The notes: generated from the letters alone by a model not told the origin. Shown: positions 1 to 9,750, counted from the first letter of the stretch. The stretch is 63,623 nt of DNA from Gluconacetobacter tumulicola (GCF_014174215.1 NZ_JABEQL010000021.1:1-63623); one strand, 5' to 3'. Numbers and translations are program-made.

Positions 1-122
1 GGGCCAGCGGGCATGAGCCCGCACCAACAGGCCGGACACATGACCGCAATCGCTCCGATCCTCACATATCAGTCAGATCCCTCTTGCTTTCCCAGGGCCG
101 TCCACACATGAGCATCGGAGCA

Positions 123-156
123 CAGGAAACGCGCGTCGGATCGCCACCAGCGCGCA
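123..156. repeat. 34-bp dispersed repeat, copy 1
   Basis: This 34-bp stretch recurs at 33957-33990 with a single C/T difference. It lies just beyond the stop codon of the minus-strand SCO gene. The second copy sits in the equivalent place behind another minus-strand gene. Its ends are GCGCGC-rich and could pair. The flanks of the two copies do not match. It may be a dispersed intergenic element; its role is unknown. Confidence 0.6.
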
Positions 157-163
157 GGTCCGG

Positions 164-805
164 TCAGGTTCTCAGGACGGTGCGTAGTCGGTCGGCGATG
201 GCCTGGGGGCTGGAATCGACCGGCAGCATGGCCGCCAGATGGTTGTTGCCGTCCATCAGATAGAGGACGGAGCTGTGGTCCATCAGATAGGCCCCGTCGG
301 GGAGGCTCGACATCGCGGGGTGCCGGCGGGCCAGGACGTGGAATTCGGCGAGTACCGGATCGATCTGGGCGGGGCTGCCGGTCAGCCCCACGATGCGCGG
401 CGAGAAATGGGCGACATAATCGCGCACGACCGAAGGGGTGTCGCGTGCCGGATCGACGGTGACGAAGACCGGCACGACCGATGCCGCGCGGGGGCCGAGC
501 TGGTCGAGCGCCGTGGTGACGGTTGCCAGTGTCAGCGGGCAGACATCGATGCAATGGGTGTAGCCGAAATAGATCAGCGTGTAGTGGCCGTGGAAATCGG
601 CCTGGGTGACGGCGCGGCCCTGTTCGTCGGTCAGCGCGTACGGTCCCCCGATGGTGGCGTGGGGGCGATCCAGGACCAGCGTGCGCAATCCGGCGGCCGC
701 CAGCAGCAGGCCGCAGGCTGCCAGGCCGAACAGCGCCATGCGTGTGCGGTGGCCTGCCCGTGTCGGCGGGGCGGTGCGGGGGGAGGGTGCGGTCTTTTTC
801 GGCAT
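164..805 (-). CDS. SCO1/SenC family copper chaperone
   Basis: A thioredoxin-fold protein of the SCO1/SenC family, which delivers copper to the CuA site of cytochrome c oxidase or keeps its cysteines reduced. The product is 213 residues with one N-terminal membrane anchor (about residues 23-42), then the metal-binding CIDVC motif and a downstream histidine in the DHSSVLYLMD segment, so all three expected ligands are present. The start at 805 was chosen over the longer reading because AAGAGG precedes it and the extra N-terminus looks non-coding. It stands alone here, whereas a second SCO gene lies within the caa3 oxidase operon at 49266. Confidence 0.88.
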   Translation of the reverse strand: MPKKTAPSPRTAPPTRAGHRTRMALFGLAACGLLLAAAGLRTLVLDRPHATIGGPYALTDEQGRAVTQADFHGHYTLIYFGYTHCIDVCPLTLATVTTALDQLGPRAASVVPVFVTVDPARDTPSVVRDYVAHFSPRIVGLTGSPAQIDPVLAEFHVLARRHPAMSSLPDGAYLMDHSSVLYLMDGNNHLAAMLPVDSSPQAIADRLRTVLRT

Positions 806-988
806 GCCTCTTGCCGTTGGTGGCGATGATGGGGCGCACCTTACGGATTTTTGCGGCGGATCGCGACTCCCGTTGCGGATGCAGGGGCTGGAGGTGGTGA
901 CGCTTTGTGACAATTCAGTGCCTTAACGAAAGATTATGCTTCGCTAGGGTTTCGGCATGATCCCGTTGGCCATGCAGAGATCCTGTCC

Positions 989-1216
989 GTGCGCGCATCC
1001 GCCCTGAAAATGGTCCTTGCCCTGGCGGTTGCGGTGCCGATGCTCTCCGCCTGTGCCGACCGGGCCCGACCGCTGGATGATGATGGCCAGCCCTTTGCCG
1101 ATGACAACCGGTCGCACGGCGGTGGCAGGGGCGGGATGGGTGGCGGCGGGCAGGGGCTGTGGACGGAAGCCCTGCGGACCGCGACCCAGGTCGGCATGGG
1201 GTTTCTGCATCATTGA
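989..1216 (+). CDS. small lipoprotein
   Basis: A 75-residue product with a hydrophobic signal sequence ending in a lipobox (LSAC, Cys about residue 22), so it is probably a membrane-anchored lipoprotein. The mature part is acidic, then glycine-rich, and ends in HH. The start is GTG at 989; an ATG at 1010 would leave only about 15 residues before the lipobox cysteine. It converges with fadD, with 3 bp between their stops. No family is recognised. Confidence 0.6.
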   Translation: MRASALKMVLALAVAVPMLSACADRARPLDDDGQPFADDNRSHGGGRGGMGGGGQGLWTEALRTATQVGMGFLHH

Positions 1217-1219
1217 GCT

Positions 1220-2878
1220 TCAGTCTGTGATTCCTTCCTGAATTTTCAGGTCCTTTCGTGACAGTTTGCCGATGAGGGTCTTGGGCAGGGAGTCGCGAAG
1301 AACGATTTCGCGCGGGCGTTCGATCTTGGAGATATATTGCTCCAGATGGGTTGCGAGGTCGGCCGGCGTGACCGTGGAATTGGGGCGCAGGGTGACGAAT
1401 GCCTTGGGCGCCTGGCCGCGATAAGGGTCGGGGACGCCGATGACGAGGGCCTCGAGCACCGCCGGATGGCGATGAAGGGCCTCTTCGATGATATGCGGAT
1501 AGACGTTGTAGCCGCCGCAGATGATGATGTCCTTGAGGCGATCGACCAGGAAGAGATAGCCGTCCGCGTCGAGATAGCCGACATCGCCGGTGCGGAAATA
1601 GCCGTCCGGCGTGAAGGCGGAGGCATTTTCATCGCTCTTCCAGTAGCCGGACATCACTTGCGGGCCGCGTACGCAGACTTCGCCTTTTTCCATGGTGGGA
1701 AGGCGAAGGGTGGCGTCGTCGAGGCTGCGGATCTGGAGGTCGGTATGGATGACCACCTTGCCGCAGGAGCCGTCGCGGACGCCATGGAGCGGGTTGAGGG
1801 TGAGGACCGGTGAGGTCTCGCTCAGCCCGTATCCTTCGATGATCGGGCAGCGGGCCGTTTCCTCGAAGCGCTTGCGCAGGGCGACGGGCAATGGTGCGCC
1901 GCCGGAAATGATGGCGCGCATATGGGTGAACAGGTCGGGCGAGAGATCCTGATCGCGGAGCAGCGCGGTCAGGATCGTCGGCACGATGGGCATGAGCGCG
2001 ATCCGGACCCGGCGCATGGTGGCGAGCGTGGCGTGCGTGTCGAAGCGCGGCAGCAGCACGATCTCGCCGCCGCGTTCGATCGTGAGCAGCATGACGGCCA
2101 TCAGCGCGAAGACATGGAACAGGGGCAGGATGCCCAGTGTGGTCGGTGGTTCGCGCAGGGCCTCCTGCGCCATGTCCTTGACCTGTTCGATATTCGCCAG
2201 GAGATTACCGTGGGTGAGCTTGGCCGCCTTGGGAATGCCCGTGGTGCCGCCGGTGAATTGCAGGACGGCGATATCGTGCTGGGGGTCGATCGTCACATGT
2301 CTGGCCACTGTCCTGCTGTGGGCCAGCGTGTCGTAGGAGACGATGCGTTTGTCGGCCGGGAAATGGTAGATGTCCCGCCACTTCAGGACCTTGAACAGCG
2401 TCGATTTGATCGGCGGCAGCGCGTGCGAGAACGGGCAGACAACGATGCGCCGGACCGAACTGTTCTCGGCCGCCCGGTATGTGGGTTCGGCGATGGCGGC
2501 GATGTCTGACATCACCAGTACCGAGATGTCGGCGGTCTTCAGGATCTGGTGGACTTCATGCTGGACGTAGAGCGGGTTGAGGTTGACGACGACGGCGCCG
2601 ATGCGCTGCACGGCAAAGAAGACGATGACTGAGTAAGGCGTGTTGGGTAGAGAGAGGGCGACGCGGTCGCCCCTGGAGACGCCGATATCGCTCAGGCCGC
2701 CCGCGACATGCTCCACCGCCTGGAAGATGTCGCGATAGGTGAATTTGCGCCCCATGAAATCGATGGCCAGGGCATTGGGGCGGCGAAAGGTCGAGACGCG
2801 CAGAAGATCGAAGAGATCTTGTACCGCATCGCCTGATGCGGCATGACGCAGGATGGTGCTCTCGTTCATGGCATTCAT
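1220..2878 (-). CDS. fadD: long-chain fatty acid-CoA ligase (FadD-like)
   Basis: An AMP-forming acyl-CoA synthetase that activates fatty acids to acyl-CoA at the inner membrane. The 552-residue length is normal. Visible motifs are the phosphate loop FTGGTTGIPKAA (about residue 210), the adenylate motif GYGLSETSPV (about 350), YFRTGDVGYLD (about 430) and the C-terminal catalytic lysine region LPKTLIGKLSRKDL. GAAGGG lies upstream of the chosen ATG; a second ATG three codons in is possible. It is 69 bp downstream of fadL on the same strand and likely cotranscribed with it, so uptake and activation are coupled. Confidence 0.88.
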   Translation of the reverse strand: MNAMNESTILRHAASGDAVQDLFDLLRVSTFRRPNALAIDFMGRKFTYRDIFQAVEHVAGGLSDIGVSRGDRVALSLPNTPYSVIVFFAVQRIGAVVVNLNPLYVQHEVHQILKTADISVLVMSDIAAIAEPTYRAAENSSVRRIVVCPFSHALPPIKSTLFKVLKWRDIYHFPADKRIVSYDTLAHSRTVARHVTIDPQHDIAVLQFTGGTTGIPKAAKLTHGNLLANIEQVKDMAQEALREPPTTLGILPLFHVFALMAVMLLTIERGGEIVLLPRFDTHATLATMRRVRIALMPIVPTILTALLRDQDLSPDLFTHMRAIISGGAPLPVALRKRFEETARCPIIEGYGLSETSPVLTLNPLHGVRDGSCGKVVIHTDLQIRSLDDATLRLPTMEKGEVCVRGPQVMSGYWKSDENASAFTPDGYFRTGDVGYLDADGYLFLVDRLKDIIICGGYNVYPHIIEEALHRHPAVLEALVIGVPDPYRGQAPKAFVTLRPNSTVTPADLATHLEQYISKIERPREIVLRDSLPKTLIGKLSRKDLKIQEGITD

Positions 2879-2947
2879 GGGGAAAACCCTTCAATCGGGC
2901 GGGGGAGACCCTGGCGAGGGGGTCGATCCGGTGGCTCCCGCTGTCGT

Positions 2948-4249
2948 TCAGAAATGCGTTCTCACACCGAAGGCGACGATGTTGCCGTAATCGTTGTAGG
3001 TGCCGACCAGGCGCCCCGAGGTCGCGGAGGCGGCATTGTCGATTTTGGGGTTGGTGCCGAAGATGTGGGCGTAGGACAGGGTGAGGGTCACACGCTTGAT
3101 GGGCGTGTAGTCCACGCCCACGCCCAGATCGAAACGATTGGTATCCGGCGTGATCGTGTTGCGGTTTTTCAGGGTCGTCGGGCTCTGGTCGTAGCTGAAG
3201 CCGCCGCGAATGAGTGTGGATTTCGAGGCCCGGTACGTCGCGCCGATGCCGCCGAACCAGCTATTGCGCCAGTTGACCGCGATCGATGTGCTGGCGCCGC
3301 CGGGGTGATCGGACACGTTGTTCAGCCCGTGCAGGAGGGACCAGTGTGTCCATTCGCCCTGCAGCATGATGGTCCAGCGCGGTGACAGGACCCGGGTGAC
3401 GCCGAACGAGACGCTGTCGGGCAGGGTGACCTGCATGGCGCCATGGCCGCTCTGGGCGATCAGCGAGCCATTGACCAGCCGGTTGGCGGCCAGCAGCGGC
3501 GGGGGCGAAAACTGGGTGCGGGTGGAGAGATCGTACGCGATGCGCGACTGGTAGTTGATGCCGATCTGGGTCGCGTCATCGGGCTTGTACAGGAGGCCGG
3601 CATCGTAACCGAAGCCGAAGGCGTTGCCGGCCATGTCGGCCGTGGTCGGCCCGAAGGCGTTCAGCGCGCCGAGATTGACATCGCGCGTGAGGCGGCCGGT
3701 GAGAAAGCCCAAGCGCGGGCCGACGCCGACCGAGAAGTGCCTGTTGAAGCGGTAGGAGGCCATTGCCCCGAGTTCGTAGTCCGTGATCGAACTGACGAGG
3801 CTCTGATAACGGCCGACCCAGTTGGACGGGTAATTGGCGCGCTGGCCGTAGGGGGTATAGAACCCGTAGCCGATCGCCCAGCGGGGATCGATTTTCAGGA
3901 CGCCGTAGCTGGCGGCGGTGGCGGCGTCGGTGATGCCGCGATTGCCCTGCACGCCCGGGGTGGTGATGCCGGGGCCCAGATAGTTCTGGCCGGAGAACCG
4001 GGCAACCGGGCCGGCGTAGAACACGTTGCCCTGCAATTCGCTATAGTCGAGGAAGGACATGCCGGCGGGGTTCATCAGGACGGTCGAGGCGTCCCCCGCG
4101 CGGCTGACGGAGCCGACATAGGCGTTGCCCAGTGAAATCGCATCGGTCTCACGCAAGGCGAAGCCCGAGGCGGCGGCCTGGTGGCCGGGGCTGAGCAATG
4201 TCTGGGTGATGAGGGCGCTGCATGCCATCAGTGTGATTTTCTTTTTCAT
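2948..4249 (-). CDS. fadL: FadL/OmpP1-family outer membrane fatty acid transporter
   Basis: An outer membrane beta-barrel of the FadL/TodX family, which imports long-chain fatty acids or other hydrophobic compounds. It has 433 residues: a signal peptide (MKKK start, cleavage near AAA-SG), then the family's N-terminal hatch sequence with SGFALRE, NAYVGSVSRAGDASTVLMNPAGMS, and a C-terminus ending in aromatic-plus-Phe (VRTHF), as expected for barrel assembly. It is the first gene of a likely fadL-fadD unit. A palindromic candidate operator lies 29 bp upstream. Confidence 0.9.
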   Translation of the reverse strand: MKKKITLMACSALITQTLLSPGHQAAASGFALRETDAISLGNAYVGSVSRAGDASTVLMNPAGMSFLDYSELQGNVFYAGPVARFSGQNYLGPGITTPGVQGNRGITDAATAASYGVLKIDPRWAIGYGFYTPYGQRANYPSNWVGRYQSLVSSITDYELGAMASYRFNRHFSVGVGPRLGFLTGRLTRDVNLGALNAFGPTTADMAGNAFGFGYDAGLLYKPDDATQIGINYQSRIAYDLSTRTQFSPPPLLAANRLVNGSLIAQSGHGAMQVTLPDSVSFGVTRVLSPRWTIMLQGEWTHWSLLHGLNNVSDHPGGASTSIAVNWRNSWFGGIGATYRASKSTLIRGGFSYDQSPTTLKNRNTITPDTNRFDLGVGVDYTPIKRVTLTLSYAHIFGTNPKIDNAASATSGRLVGTYNDYGNIVAFGVRTHF

Positions 4250-4277
4250 TATTGACTGACCATCTCAGCATTCAAAC

Positions 4278-4291
4278 CAAACATTTGGTAG
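4278..4291. promoter_or_regulatory. candidate TetR/FadR-type operator before fadL
   Basis: Read on the minus strand the site is CTACCAAATGTTTG, which matches 12 of 14 bases of the perfect palindrome at 16279-16292. It sits 29 bp upstream of the fadL start, where a repressor could block transcription. The assignment to the TetR protein at 15301-16095 is inference. Confidence 0.5.
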
Positions 4292-4601
4292 GTTAATCGG
4301 ACAATCGCATCCCCCATGTCTCTGATCCGGGAAAACCATGAGCGCGGCCCCAGCGGCTTGCAAGAAAATTACGGCAGGAATCGGAAGCGGCGCGCTTCAC
4401 ACTCTCTCGATTGAAAAGCCGGAAATGACGGCGCCAAACGTTGGAAAAAGAAGGGAGTTCCGACGGGTGACCGGATCTGGCTTTTTTTGATGGGGAGACG
4501 ATTATCGGCGCGGCAGGCGCGCGGCCGGTCTTTCATGTGGGGGATGGCGGGACGGATATTCTGCAGAACAATCGTTCGGTAGAATATGTCGTCGAAAGGG
4601 G

Positions 4602-4636
4602 GCGGGAAGACCGGGTCGCCCCTATGGTCTTCCCGC
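4602..4636 (-). terminator. hairpin downstream of etfA
   Basis: An 11-bp perfect inverted repeat (GCGGGAAGACC with GGTCTTCCCGC, 13-nt loop) starts 12 bp beyond the etfA stop. On the minus strand it is followed by CCCCTTTC, a weak U tract. It probably ends the ETF transcript. The rest of the 4250-4647 gap holds the fadL promoter region and no visible gene. Confidence 0.6.
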
Positions 4637-4647
4637 TGGGGGCTGGA

Positions 4648-5583
4648 TTATCCGAGGGCCGCCGTGAGGGCGGGAACGATCTGGAACAGGTCGCCGACCA
4701 GGCCGTAATCCGCGACCTGAAAGATGGGGGCTTCCTCGTCCTTGTTGATGGCGACGATCACCTTGCTGTCCTTCATGCCTGCCAGATGCTGGATGGCGCC
4801 GGAGATGCCGCAGGCGATATAGAGATCGGGCGCGACGATCTTGCCGGTCTGGCCGACCTGGTAATCGTTGGGGACGAAGCCGGAATCGACGGCGACGCGG
4901 GAGGCGCCGATGGCGGCGCCGAGCCTGTCGGCCAGCGGTTCCAGAATCTTGAACCCTTCCGCGCTTTGCAGGCCGCGGCCGCCGGAGACGATGACCCTTG
5001 CGGCTTCGAGCTGGGGGCGTTCGGTGCTGGAATGTTCCGCCGAGACGAAGCGCGATTTCTGCTGGCCATCGGGTGGGGTCAGGGCTTCGATCGGGGCGGC
5101 GCCGCCCTCGGCGGCCACGGGGTCGAAGCTGGCGGTGCGGATGGTCAGGAGCTTCTTCGCATCCGACGAACGCAACGTGACCAGCACGTTGCCCGCGAAG
5201 ACCGGCCGCACGAAGGTCTGGGAATCCCTGATCTCCATGACATCGGGGATCACCTGCACGTCGAGCAGGGCGGCGGCGCGGGGCAGGGTGCTCTTGCCGA
5301 TGGCGGTCGCGGCGGCGACGATATGATCGTAGTCCGGGGCGAGGGCGACGAGCAGTGCTGCCAGTGGCTCCGCCAGGCCGTGGGCGAAGGCTTCGCCCGA
5401 TGCGGTGCGGACCTTGCGGATGCCGGGGATTTTTGCCGCACTTGCCGCCGCGGCTGCGATGGTGTCGGGGCCGCCGGTCACCAGCACGTCGATATCGCCG
5501 AGGCTGGCCGCCGCCGCGATGGCCGAGCGGGAGGTCTGCGGGATGGTGCCGTCTTCGGCATCCAGGAGGACGAGCGCGGTCAT
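4648..5583 (-). CDS. etfA: electron transfer flavoprotein alpha subunit
   Basis: The FAD-binding alpha subunit of the soluble heterodimeric ETF, which takes electrons from acyl-CoA dehydrogenases to ETF-ubiquinone oxidoreductase. Its 311 residues are typical. The C-terminal FAD domain has the signature [16 protein letters not shown] (about residue 195), [43 protein letters not shown], and the terminal [20 protein letters not shown]. It begins 2 bp after the etfB stop, so the two subunits are translationally coupled. Confidence 0.96.
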   Translation of the reverse strand: MTALVLLDAEDGTIPQTSRSAIAAAASLGDIDVLVTGGPDTIAAAAASAAKIPGIRKVRTASGEAFAHGLAEPLAALLVALAPDYDHIVAAATAIGKSTLPRAAALLDVQVIPDVMEIRDSQTFVRPVFAGNVLVTLRSSDAKKLLTIRTASFDPVAAEGGAAPIEALTPPDGQQKSRFVSAEHSSTERPQLEAARVIVSGGRGLQSAEGFKILEPLADRLGAAIGASRVAVDSGFVPNDYQVGQTGKIVAPDLYIACGISGAIQHLAGMKDSKVIVAINKDEEAPIFQVADYGLVGDLFQIVPALTAALG

Positions 5584-5585
5584 GG

Positions 5586-6335
5586 TCAGATCACCTTGGC
5601 TTCGTTGCGGAGTTTTTCGACCAGTTCGGCCACGCTGCCCACCTTGATGCCTGCCTTGCGGGCCGGGGGCTCGGCCATCGAGAGGATGGCGAGGCGGCGC
5701 GTCAGGTCGATGCCGAGATCGGTGGCCGCGATGGTCTCCAGCGGCTTCTTCCTGGCCTTCATGATGTTGGGCAGCGCGGCGTAGCGCGGCTCGTTCAGGC
5801 GCAGGTCGGCGGTGACGATGGCGGGCAGGGCCAGGGCCAGGGTTTCCGAGCCGCCATCGACTTCGCGCGTGACGGCGAGCCCGTCCGCCGTCTTTTCGAC
5901 CCGGCTGGCGAAGGTAGCCTGTGGCCAGTCCAGCAGGCCGGCGAGCATCTGGCCGGTGGCGTTCATGTCATCGTCGATGGCCTGCTTGCCGAGGATGACG
6001 AGGTCGGGCTTTTCGCGATCGACGAGGATTTTCAGGATCTTGGCGACGGCGAGCGGTTCGGGGCTTTCCTCGGACTGGACGAGGATGGCGCGGTCGGCGC
6101 CCATGGCCAGGGCGGTGCGCAGCGTGTCGGCTGCCTGGGGGACGCCGATGGAGACGGTCAGGATTTCGCTCGCGACGCCCTTCTCGCGCAGGCGCAGGGC
6201 TTCCTCGACCGCGATTTCGTCGAACGGGTTCATCGACATCTTGACGCCGGCGGTCTCGACGCCGCCGCCATCGCGCCTGACGCGGACCTTTACGTTGTAA
6301 TCGACGACGCGTTTGATGGGGACAAGGATTTTCAT
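5586..6335 (-). CDS. etfB: electron transfer flavoprotein beta subunit
   Basis: The AMP-binding beta subunit of ETF, 249 residues as usual. The sequence starts [19 protein letters not shown] and carries the beta signature [18 protein letters not shown] (about residue 36) and the recognition-loop region near [30 protein letters not shown] lies just upstream of the ATG. It lies between ETF-QO (34 bp upstream) and etfA, giving a complete module for moving acyl-CoA dehydrogenase electrons into the quinone pool. Confidence 0.96.
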   Translation of the reverse strand: MKILVPIKRVVDYNVKVRVRRDGGGVETAGVKMSMNPFDEIAVEEALRLREKGVASEILTVSIGVPQAADTLRTALAMGADRAILVQSEESPEPLAVAKILKILVDREKPDLVILGKQAIDDDMNATGQMLAGLLDWPQATFASRVEKTADGLAVTREVDGGSETLALALPAIVTADLRLNEPRYAALPNIMKARKKPLETIAATDLGIDLTRRLAILSMAEPPARKAGIKVGSVAELVEKLRNEAKVI

Positions 6336-6369
6336 GGTTCCTCAGGAGAAATGAAGGGTTGGGGGCGGA

Positions 6370-8001
6370 TTACATGCCGCCCGGATAGTTGGGGCCGCCG
6401 CCGCCTTCGGGCGTGTACCAGTCGATATTCTGGGGCGGGTCCTTGATGTCGCAGGTTTTGCAGTGGACGCAGTTCTGCGCGTTGATCACGAGCCGGGGCG
6501 CGGTTTCGGCATCGGCGACTTCATAGACGGCGGCCGGGCAATAGCGGATTTCGGGCGCGCGGTACGTGTCCCAGTTGAGGGGCTTCCACAGGGCCGGGTC
6601 GCGCAGGCGAAGATGGGTCGGCTGGTCCTCCACATGGTTCGTGTTGGACAGGAAGACCGAGGAGAGCTTGTCGAAGGTGATCGTGCCGTCGGGCCTGGGA
6701 TAGGCGGGCGGCGGGCAGGATGCGGCGGGGCGGAGGGTCTCGTGGTCCGCATGGTGGAAGTGGAGCGTCCAGGGCGCGCGGCCGCGCAGGATGGCGGCGT
6801 CGATGCCGGCATAGAGCGCGCCGCGCAGCGTGCCCCATCGCGCGAAGGCGGGGCGGATGTTGCGGGCGGCCGACAGTTCCTGATGCAGCCACGATACCTG
6901 CAGCCGGTCGGTGAAGGTATCGGGTTCCGGCGCGTCTGCCGCATGGGCCGCCGCTATGGCCTCTGCGGCGAGCATGCCGGATTTCATGGCCGTGTGGGTG
7001 CCCTTGATCTTGGGCGTGTTGAGGAAGCCTGCCGCGTCGCCGATCAGGGCGCCGCCGGGGAAGGTGAGGCGGGGGAGGGATTGCAGCCCGCCTTCGGACA
7101 GCGCGCGGGCGCCGTAGATCAGGCGGCGGCCACCTTCGAAATATTTGCGATAGACCGGGTGGAGCTTGGTGCGCTGCATTTCGTCATAGGGGGAGAGCCA
7201 GGGATTGGCGTAGTCGAGCCCGGTGACGAAGCCGTAGGAGACGAGGTTTTTGCCGAAATGATAGAGCCAGGCGCCGCCATAGGTCCGGTCGTCCAGCGGC
7301 CAGCCGAAACTGTGCAGTACCAGGCCGGGTTCATGCAGTTCGGCAGGGATTTCCCAGACTTCCTTGATTCCCAGGCCGAAGGTCTGCGGATCGACGCCCT
7401 GGCGCAGGTTGAAATGCGCCATGACGCGCTTGGTCAGGGAGCCGCGGCAGCCTTCGGCGAACAGGGTGTATTTGCCGCGCAGTTCCATGCCCGGCGCGAA
7501 ATTCGGGCCTTTCGTGCCATCGCGGGTGATGCCCATGTCGCCGGTGAGGATGCCGGCGACGCGACCGTTCTCGATCAGCACGTCCGCGCCGGCGAAGCCG
7601 GGATAGATTTCCACCCCCATCGCCTCGGCCTGTGTGGCCATCCAGCGGCAGACATCACCCAGGCTGACGACGAAATTGCCGTGATTGGCCAGATGCGGCA
7701 TGACCCATGGCAGGGCGGGGATGCGGAATGCCTTGCGTTCGGTCAGGAGATACATCTCCTCACGCGTGACCGGCGTGTCGAGCGGGGCATTGCGGTCGCG
7801 CCAGTCGGGCAGCAATTCGTCGAGCGCCCGGGGCTCGATGACCGCGCCGGAGACGATATGTGCGCCGATTTCGCTGCCTTTTTCGATCAGGCAGACGGAT
7901 TCGTCGGGCATAAGCTGTTTCAGCCGGATGGCGGCTGCCAGCCCGGCCGGGCCGCCGCCGACGATCACGACGTCGAACTCCATGATGTCCCGTTGGCTCA
8001 T
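6370..8001 (-). CDS. electron transfer flavoprotein-ubiquinone oxidoreductase
   Basis: Membrane-associated ETF-QO, which oxidises reduced ETF and reduces ubiquinone. The 543-residue product has an N-terminal FAD-binding site (VVIVGGGPAGLAAAIRLKQL, about residues 10-30), the family segment SGAVIEPRALDELLPDW, GDAAGFLNTPKIKGTHTAMKSGMLAAEA (about 335), and the C-terminal 4Fe-4S motif NCVHCKTCDIKDP. The ATG at 8001 was preferred to the longer reading from 8094 because the extra residues are arginine-rich junk and GGAG lies upstream of 8001. It heads the ETF-QO/etfB/etfA transcript and faces the thiolase operon across a 609-bp control region. Confidence 0.95.
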   Translation of the reverse strand: MSQRDIMEFDVVIVGGGPAGLAAAIRLKQLMPDESVCLIEKGSEIGAHIVSGAVIEPRALDELLPDWRDRNAPLDTPVTREEMYLLTERKAFRIPALPWVMPHLANHGNFVVSLGDVCRWMATQAEAMGVEIYPGFAGADVLIENGRVAGILTGDMGITRDGTKGPNFAPGMELRGKYTLFAEGCRGSLTKRVMAHFNLRQGVDPQTFGLGIKEVWEIPAELHEPGLVLHSFGWPLDDRTYGGAWLYHFGKNLVSYGFVTGLDYANPWLSPYDEMQRTKLHPVYRKYFEGGRRLIYGARALSEGGLQSLPRLTFPGGALIGDAAGFLNTPKIKGTHTAMKSGMLAAEAIAAAHAADAPEPDTFTDRLQVSWLHQELSAARNIRPAFARWGTLRGALYAGIDAAILRGRAPWTLHFHHADHETLRPAASCPPPAYPRPDGTITFDKLSSVFLSNTNHVEDQPTHLRLRDPALWKPLNWDTYRAPEIRYCPAAVYEVADAETAPRLVINAQNCVHCKTCDIKDPPQNIDWYTPEGGGGPNYPGGM

Positions 8002-8099
8002 ATAGAGGTCTCCAGTGTTCGGGTACCGGGCGGTGCGGACGCGGCATCTGGTGGGCGTGGTACCGTTCGACAGGGGAAGTCTATATCGCGCCACGTTTT

Positions 8100-8115
8100 T
8101 ATCGAACAGTCGATA
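8100..8115. promoter_or_regulatory. inverted repeat upstream of ETF-QO
   Basis: A perfect inverted repeat, TATCGA-ACAG-TCGATA, lies 99 bp upstream of the ETF-QO start. Shifted by one base and read on the minus strand (CTATCGACTGTTCG), it matches 10 of 14 bases of the palindrome at 16279-16292. It may be a weaker member of the same operator family. Confidence 0.35.
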
Positions 8116-8333
8116 GGTAGAGAGTGGGCCCCCGTGGATGGTGGAAGAGGGGGCAGGGCATACAGAGAAATTGCATAAAATAATGATAAGAAAAGAAATT
8201 GTCTGTTTTTTCTCTCTCCGTCACATGTTTGAGATCGGCGTCTGGCCTGGTGCCGATGCGGGAGTGTGGCGTGGATATCCGGCGGGTGCCGGCGGCGGTC
8301 TTTCCCCGCGATTCCGGGGAGGGACGAAAAAAT

Positions 8334-8347
8334 CTAACGATCGTTCG
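8334..8347. promoter_or_regulatory. palindrome in the ETF-QO/thiolase intergenic region
   Basis: CTAACGATCGTTCG is a near-perfect palindrome (all but one base pair) and matches 10 of 14 bases of the site at 16279-16292. It lies midway in the 8002-8610 divergent intergenic region, an otherwise gene-free, partly AT-rich stretch. Confidence 0.4.
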
Positions 8348-8560
8348 TATGAATTTTTGAGGAATGCGGCGTGAGGCGTAAACGGCGGATTCTTATGATA
8401 ATATATTGATATAAGTGACGAATCTGTGCAGGATCGCGCGGGTTTTCCTTCTTCGGACGGTGGCGGGTTCCATCAATGAACCGTGTCATCACGACAAAGC
8501 GTCTTTGCCGGGAGGCCGCCATTCAATTATCAAAGGGGGGCACAACGCGCGCCTTCGTTC

Positions 8561-8574
8561 CAAACAAACGTTAG
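8561..8574. promoter_or_regulatory. candidate TetR/FadR-type operator before the thiolase operon
   Basis: CAAACAAACGTTAG matches 12 of 14 bases of the palindrome at 16279-16292. It ends 36 bp before the thiolase start codon, a position similar to the site before fadL. This is consistent with repression of the beta-oxidation operon by the same regulator. Confidence 0.5.
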
Positions 8575-8610
8575 ACATAATGGGCGAGGGCATTGCCAGG
8601 AGCGCCATTC

Positions 8611-9750
8611 ATGAATTCCGTTGTCATCGCAGGATATGCGCGATCGCCGTTTCAGCTCGCGCGCAAGGGGCAGTTCGTCAGGACGCGCCCCGATGATATC
8701 GCGGCCCAAGTCGTGCGGGCCCTGGTGGAGCGCACGGGGGTTGCGCCCGAGGAGATCGAGGACCTGATCCTTGGCTGCGCGTTTCCGGAAGGAGAGCAGG
8801 GTTTCAATCTCGGCCGGATCGTGGCGCTGCTGAGCGACCTGCCGCTTTCTGTGGGTGGGGTGACGGTCAACCGTTTCTGCGGCTCTTCGATGCAGTCGGT
8901 CCATATGGCGGCCGGGGCGATCCGCATGGGGGCCGGGGAGGTCTTTATCTGCGCGGGTGTGGAGAGCATGACGCGCATTCCGATGGGTGGGTTCAATCCG
9001 CTGCCCAATCCGGCGCTCTACAAGAAGCGCCCGGGTGCGTACATGGACATGGGCATCACGGCCGAGAATGTCGCGCGGACATACGAGATCGGGCGCGCGG
9101 AGCAGGAGGCGTTTGCGCTGCGCAGCCAGGCGCGTACCCGCGATGCCGTCGCGGCGGGCCGGCTGGAGGCGGAGATCGTGCCGATCCAGACCCGTGACGG
9201 TGTGGTCTCGGTCGATGGCTGCCCACGTCCGGACACCAATGCGGAGGGGCTGGCGGGACTGAAGCCGGCCTTCGACGCGGCCCATGGCACGGTGACGGCG
9301 GGCACGTCCTCGCCGCTGACCGACGGGGCGGCATCCGTGCTGGTCTGTTCGGAGGCGTATGCCGACCGCAAGGGGCTGCCGAAGCTGGCGCGCATCCGCT
9401 CGATCGCCATTTCCGGTTGCGCGCCCGAGGTGATGGGGCTGGGCCCGATCCTTTCGTCGCGCAAGGCGCTGGAGCGTGCGGGGATTGCGATCGGGGATGT
9501 GGGCGTCGTGGAGTTGAACGAGGCCTTTGCTTCGCAGTCGATCGCCTGCGTGCGCGAACTGGGAGTGCGTGACGAGACGCTGAATATCGATGGCGGTGCG
9601 ATCGCGCTGGGCCACCCGCTGGGCGCCACCGGCGCGCGCATCGTCGGCAAGGCGGCGCAGCTTCTGGGGCGCGAGGGGGCGCGGTACGCGCTGGCGACGC
9701 AATGCATCGGCGGTGGGCAGGGCATCGCCACGGTGTTGGAGCGCATCTGA
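8611..9750 (+). CDS. fadA: acetyl-CoA acyltransferase (3-ketoacyl-CoA thiolase)
   Basis: The last step of the beta-oxidation cycle: thiolytic cleavage of 3-ketoacyl-CoA to acetyl-CoA plus a shortened acyl-CoA. The product is 379 residues. Catalytic residues are visible: nucleophile Cys90 in NRFCGSSMQ, His335 in GHPLGATGAR and Cys365 in QCIGGGQG. The ATG at 8611 is preferred to a TTG at 8593 because AGGAG lies 8 bp ahead of it. Its stop overlaps the next start by one base (TGATG), so it is coupled to the FadN-like gene. The order thiolase, dehydrogenase/hydratase, acyl-CoA dehydrogenase has the same three functions as the B. subtilis fadNAE operon. Confidence 0.94.
   Translation: MNSVVIAGYARSPFQLARKGQFVRTRPDDIAAQVVRALVERTGVAPEEIEDLILGCAFPEGEQGFNLGRIVALLSDLPLSVGGVTVNRFCGSSMQSVHMAAGAIRMGAGEVFICAGVESMTRIPMGGFNPLPNPALYKKRPGAYMDMGITAENVARTYEIGRAEQEAFALRSQARTRDAVAAGRLEAEIVPIQTRDGVVSVDGCPRPDTNAEGLAGLKPAFDAAHGTVTAGTSSPLTDGAASVLVCSEAYADRKGLPKLARIRSIAISGCAPEVMGLGPILSSRKALERAGIAIGDVGVVELNEAFASQSIACVRELGVRDETLNIDGGAIALGHPLGATGARIVGKAAQLLGREGARYALATQCIGGGQGIATVLERI

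Noticed and set aside
8302-8319. A TCCCCG-CGATTC-CGGGGA hairpin before the 8334 palindrome
   Set aside because: Only six base pairs, no T run on either side, and no gene ends there, so not called as a terminator.
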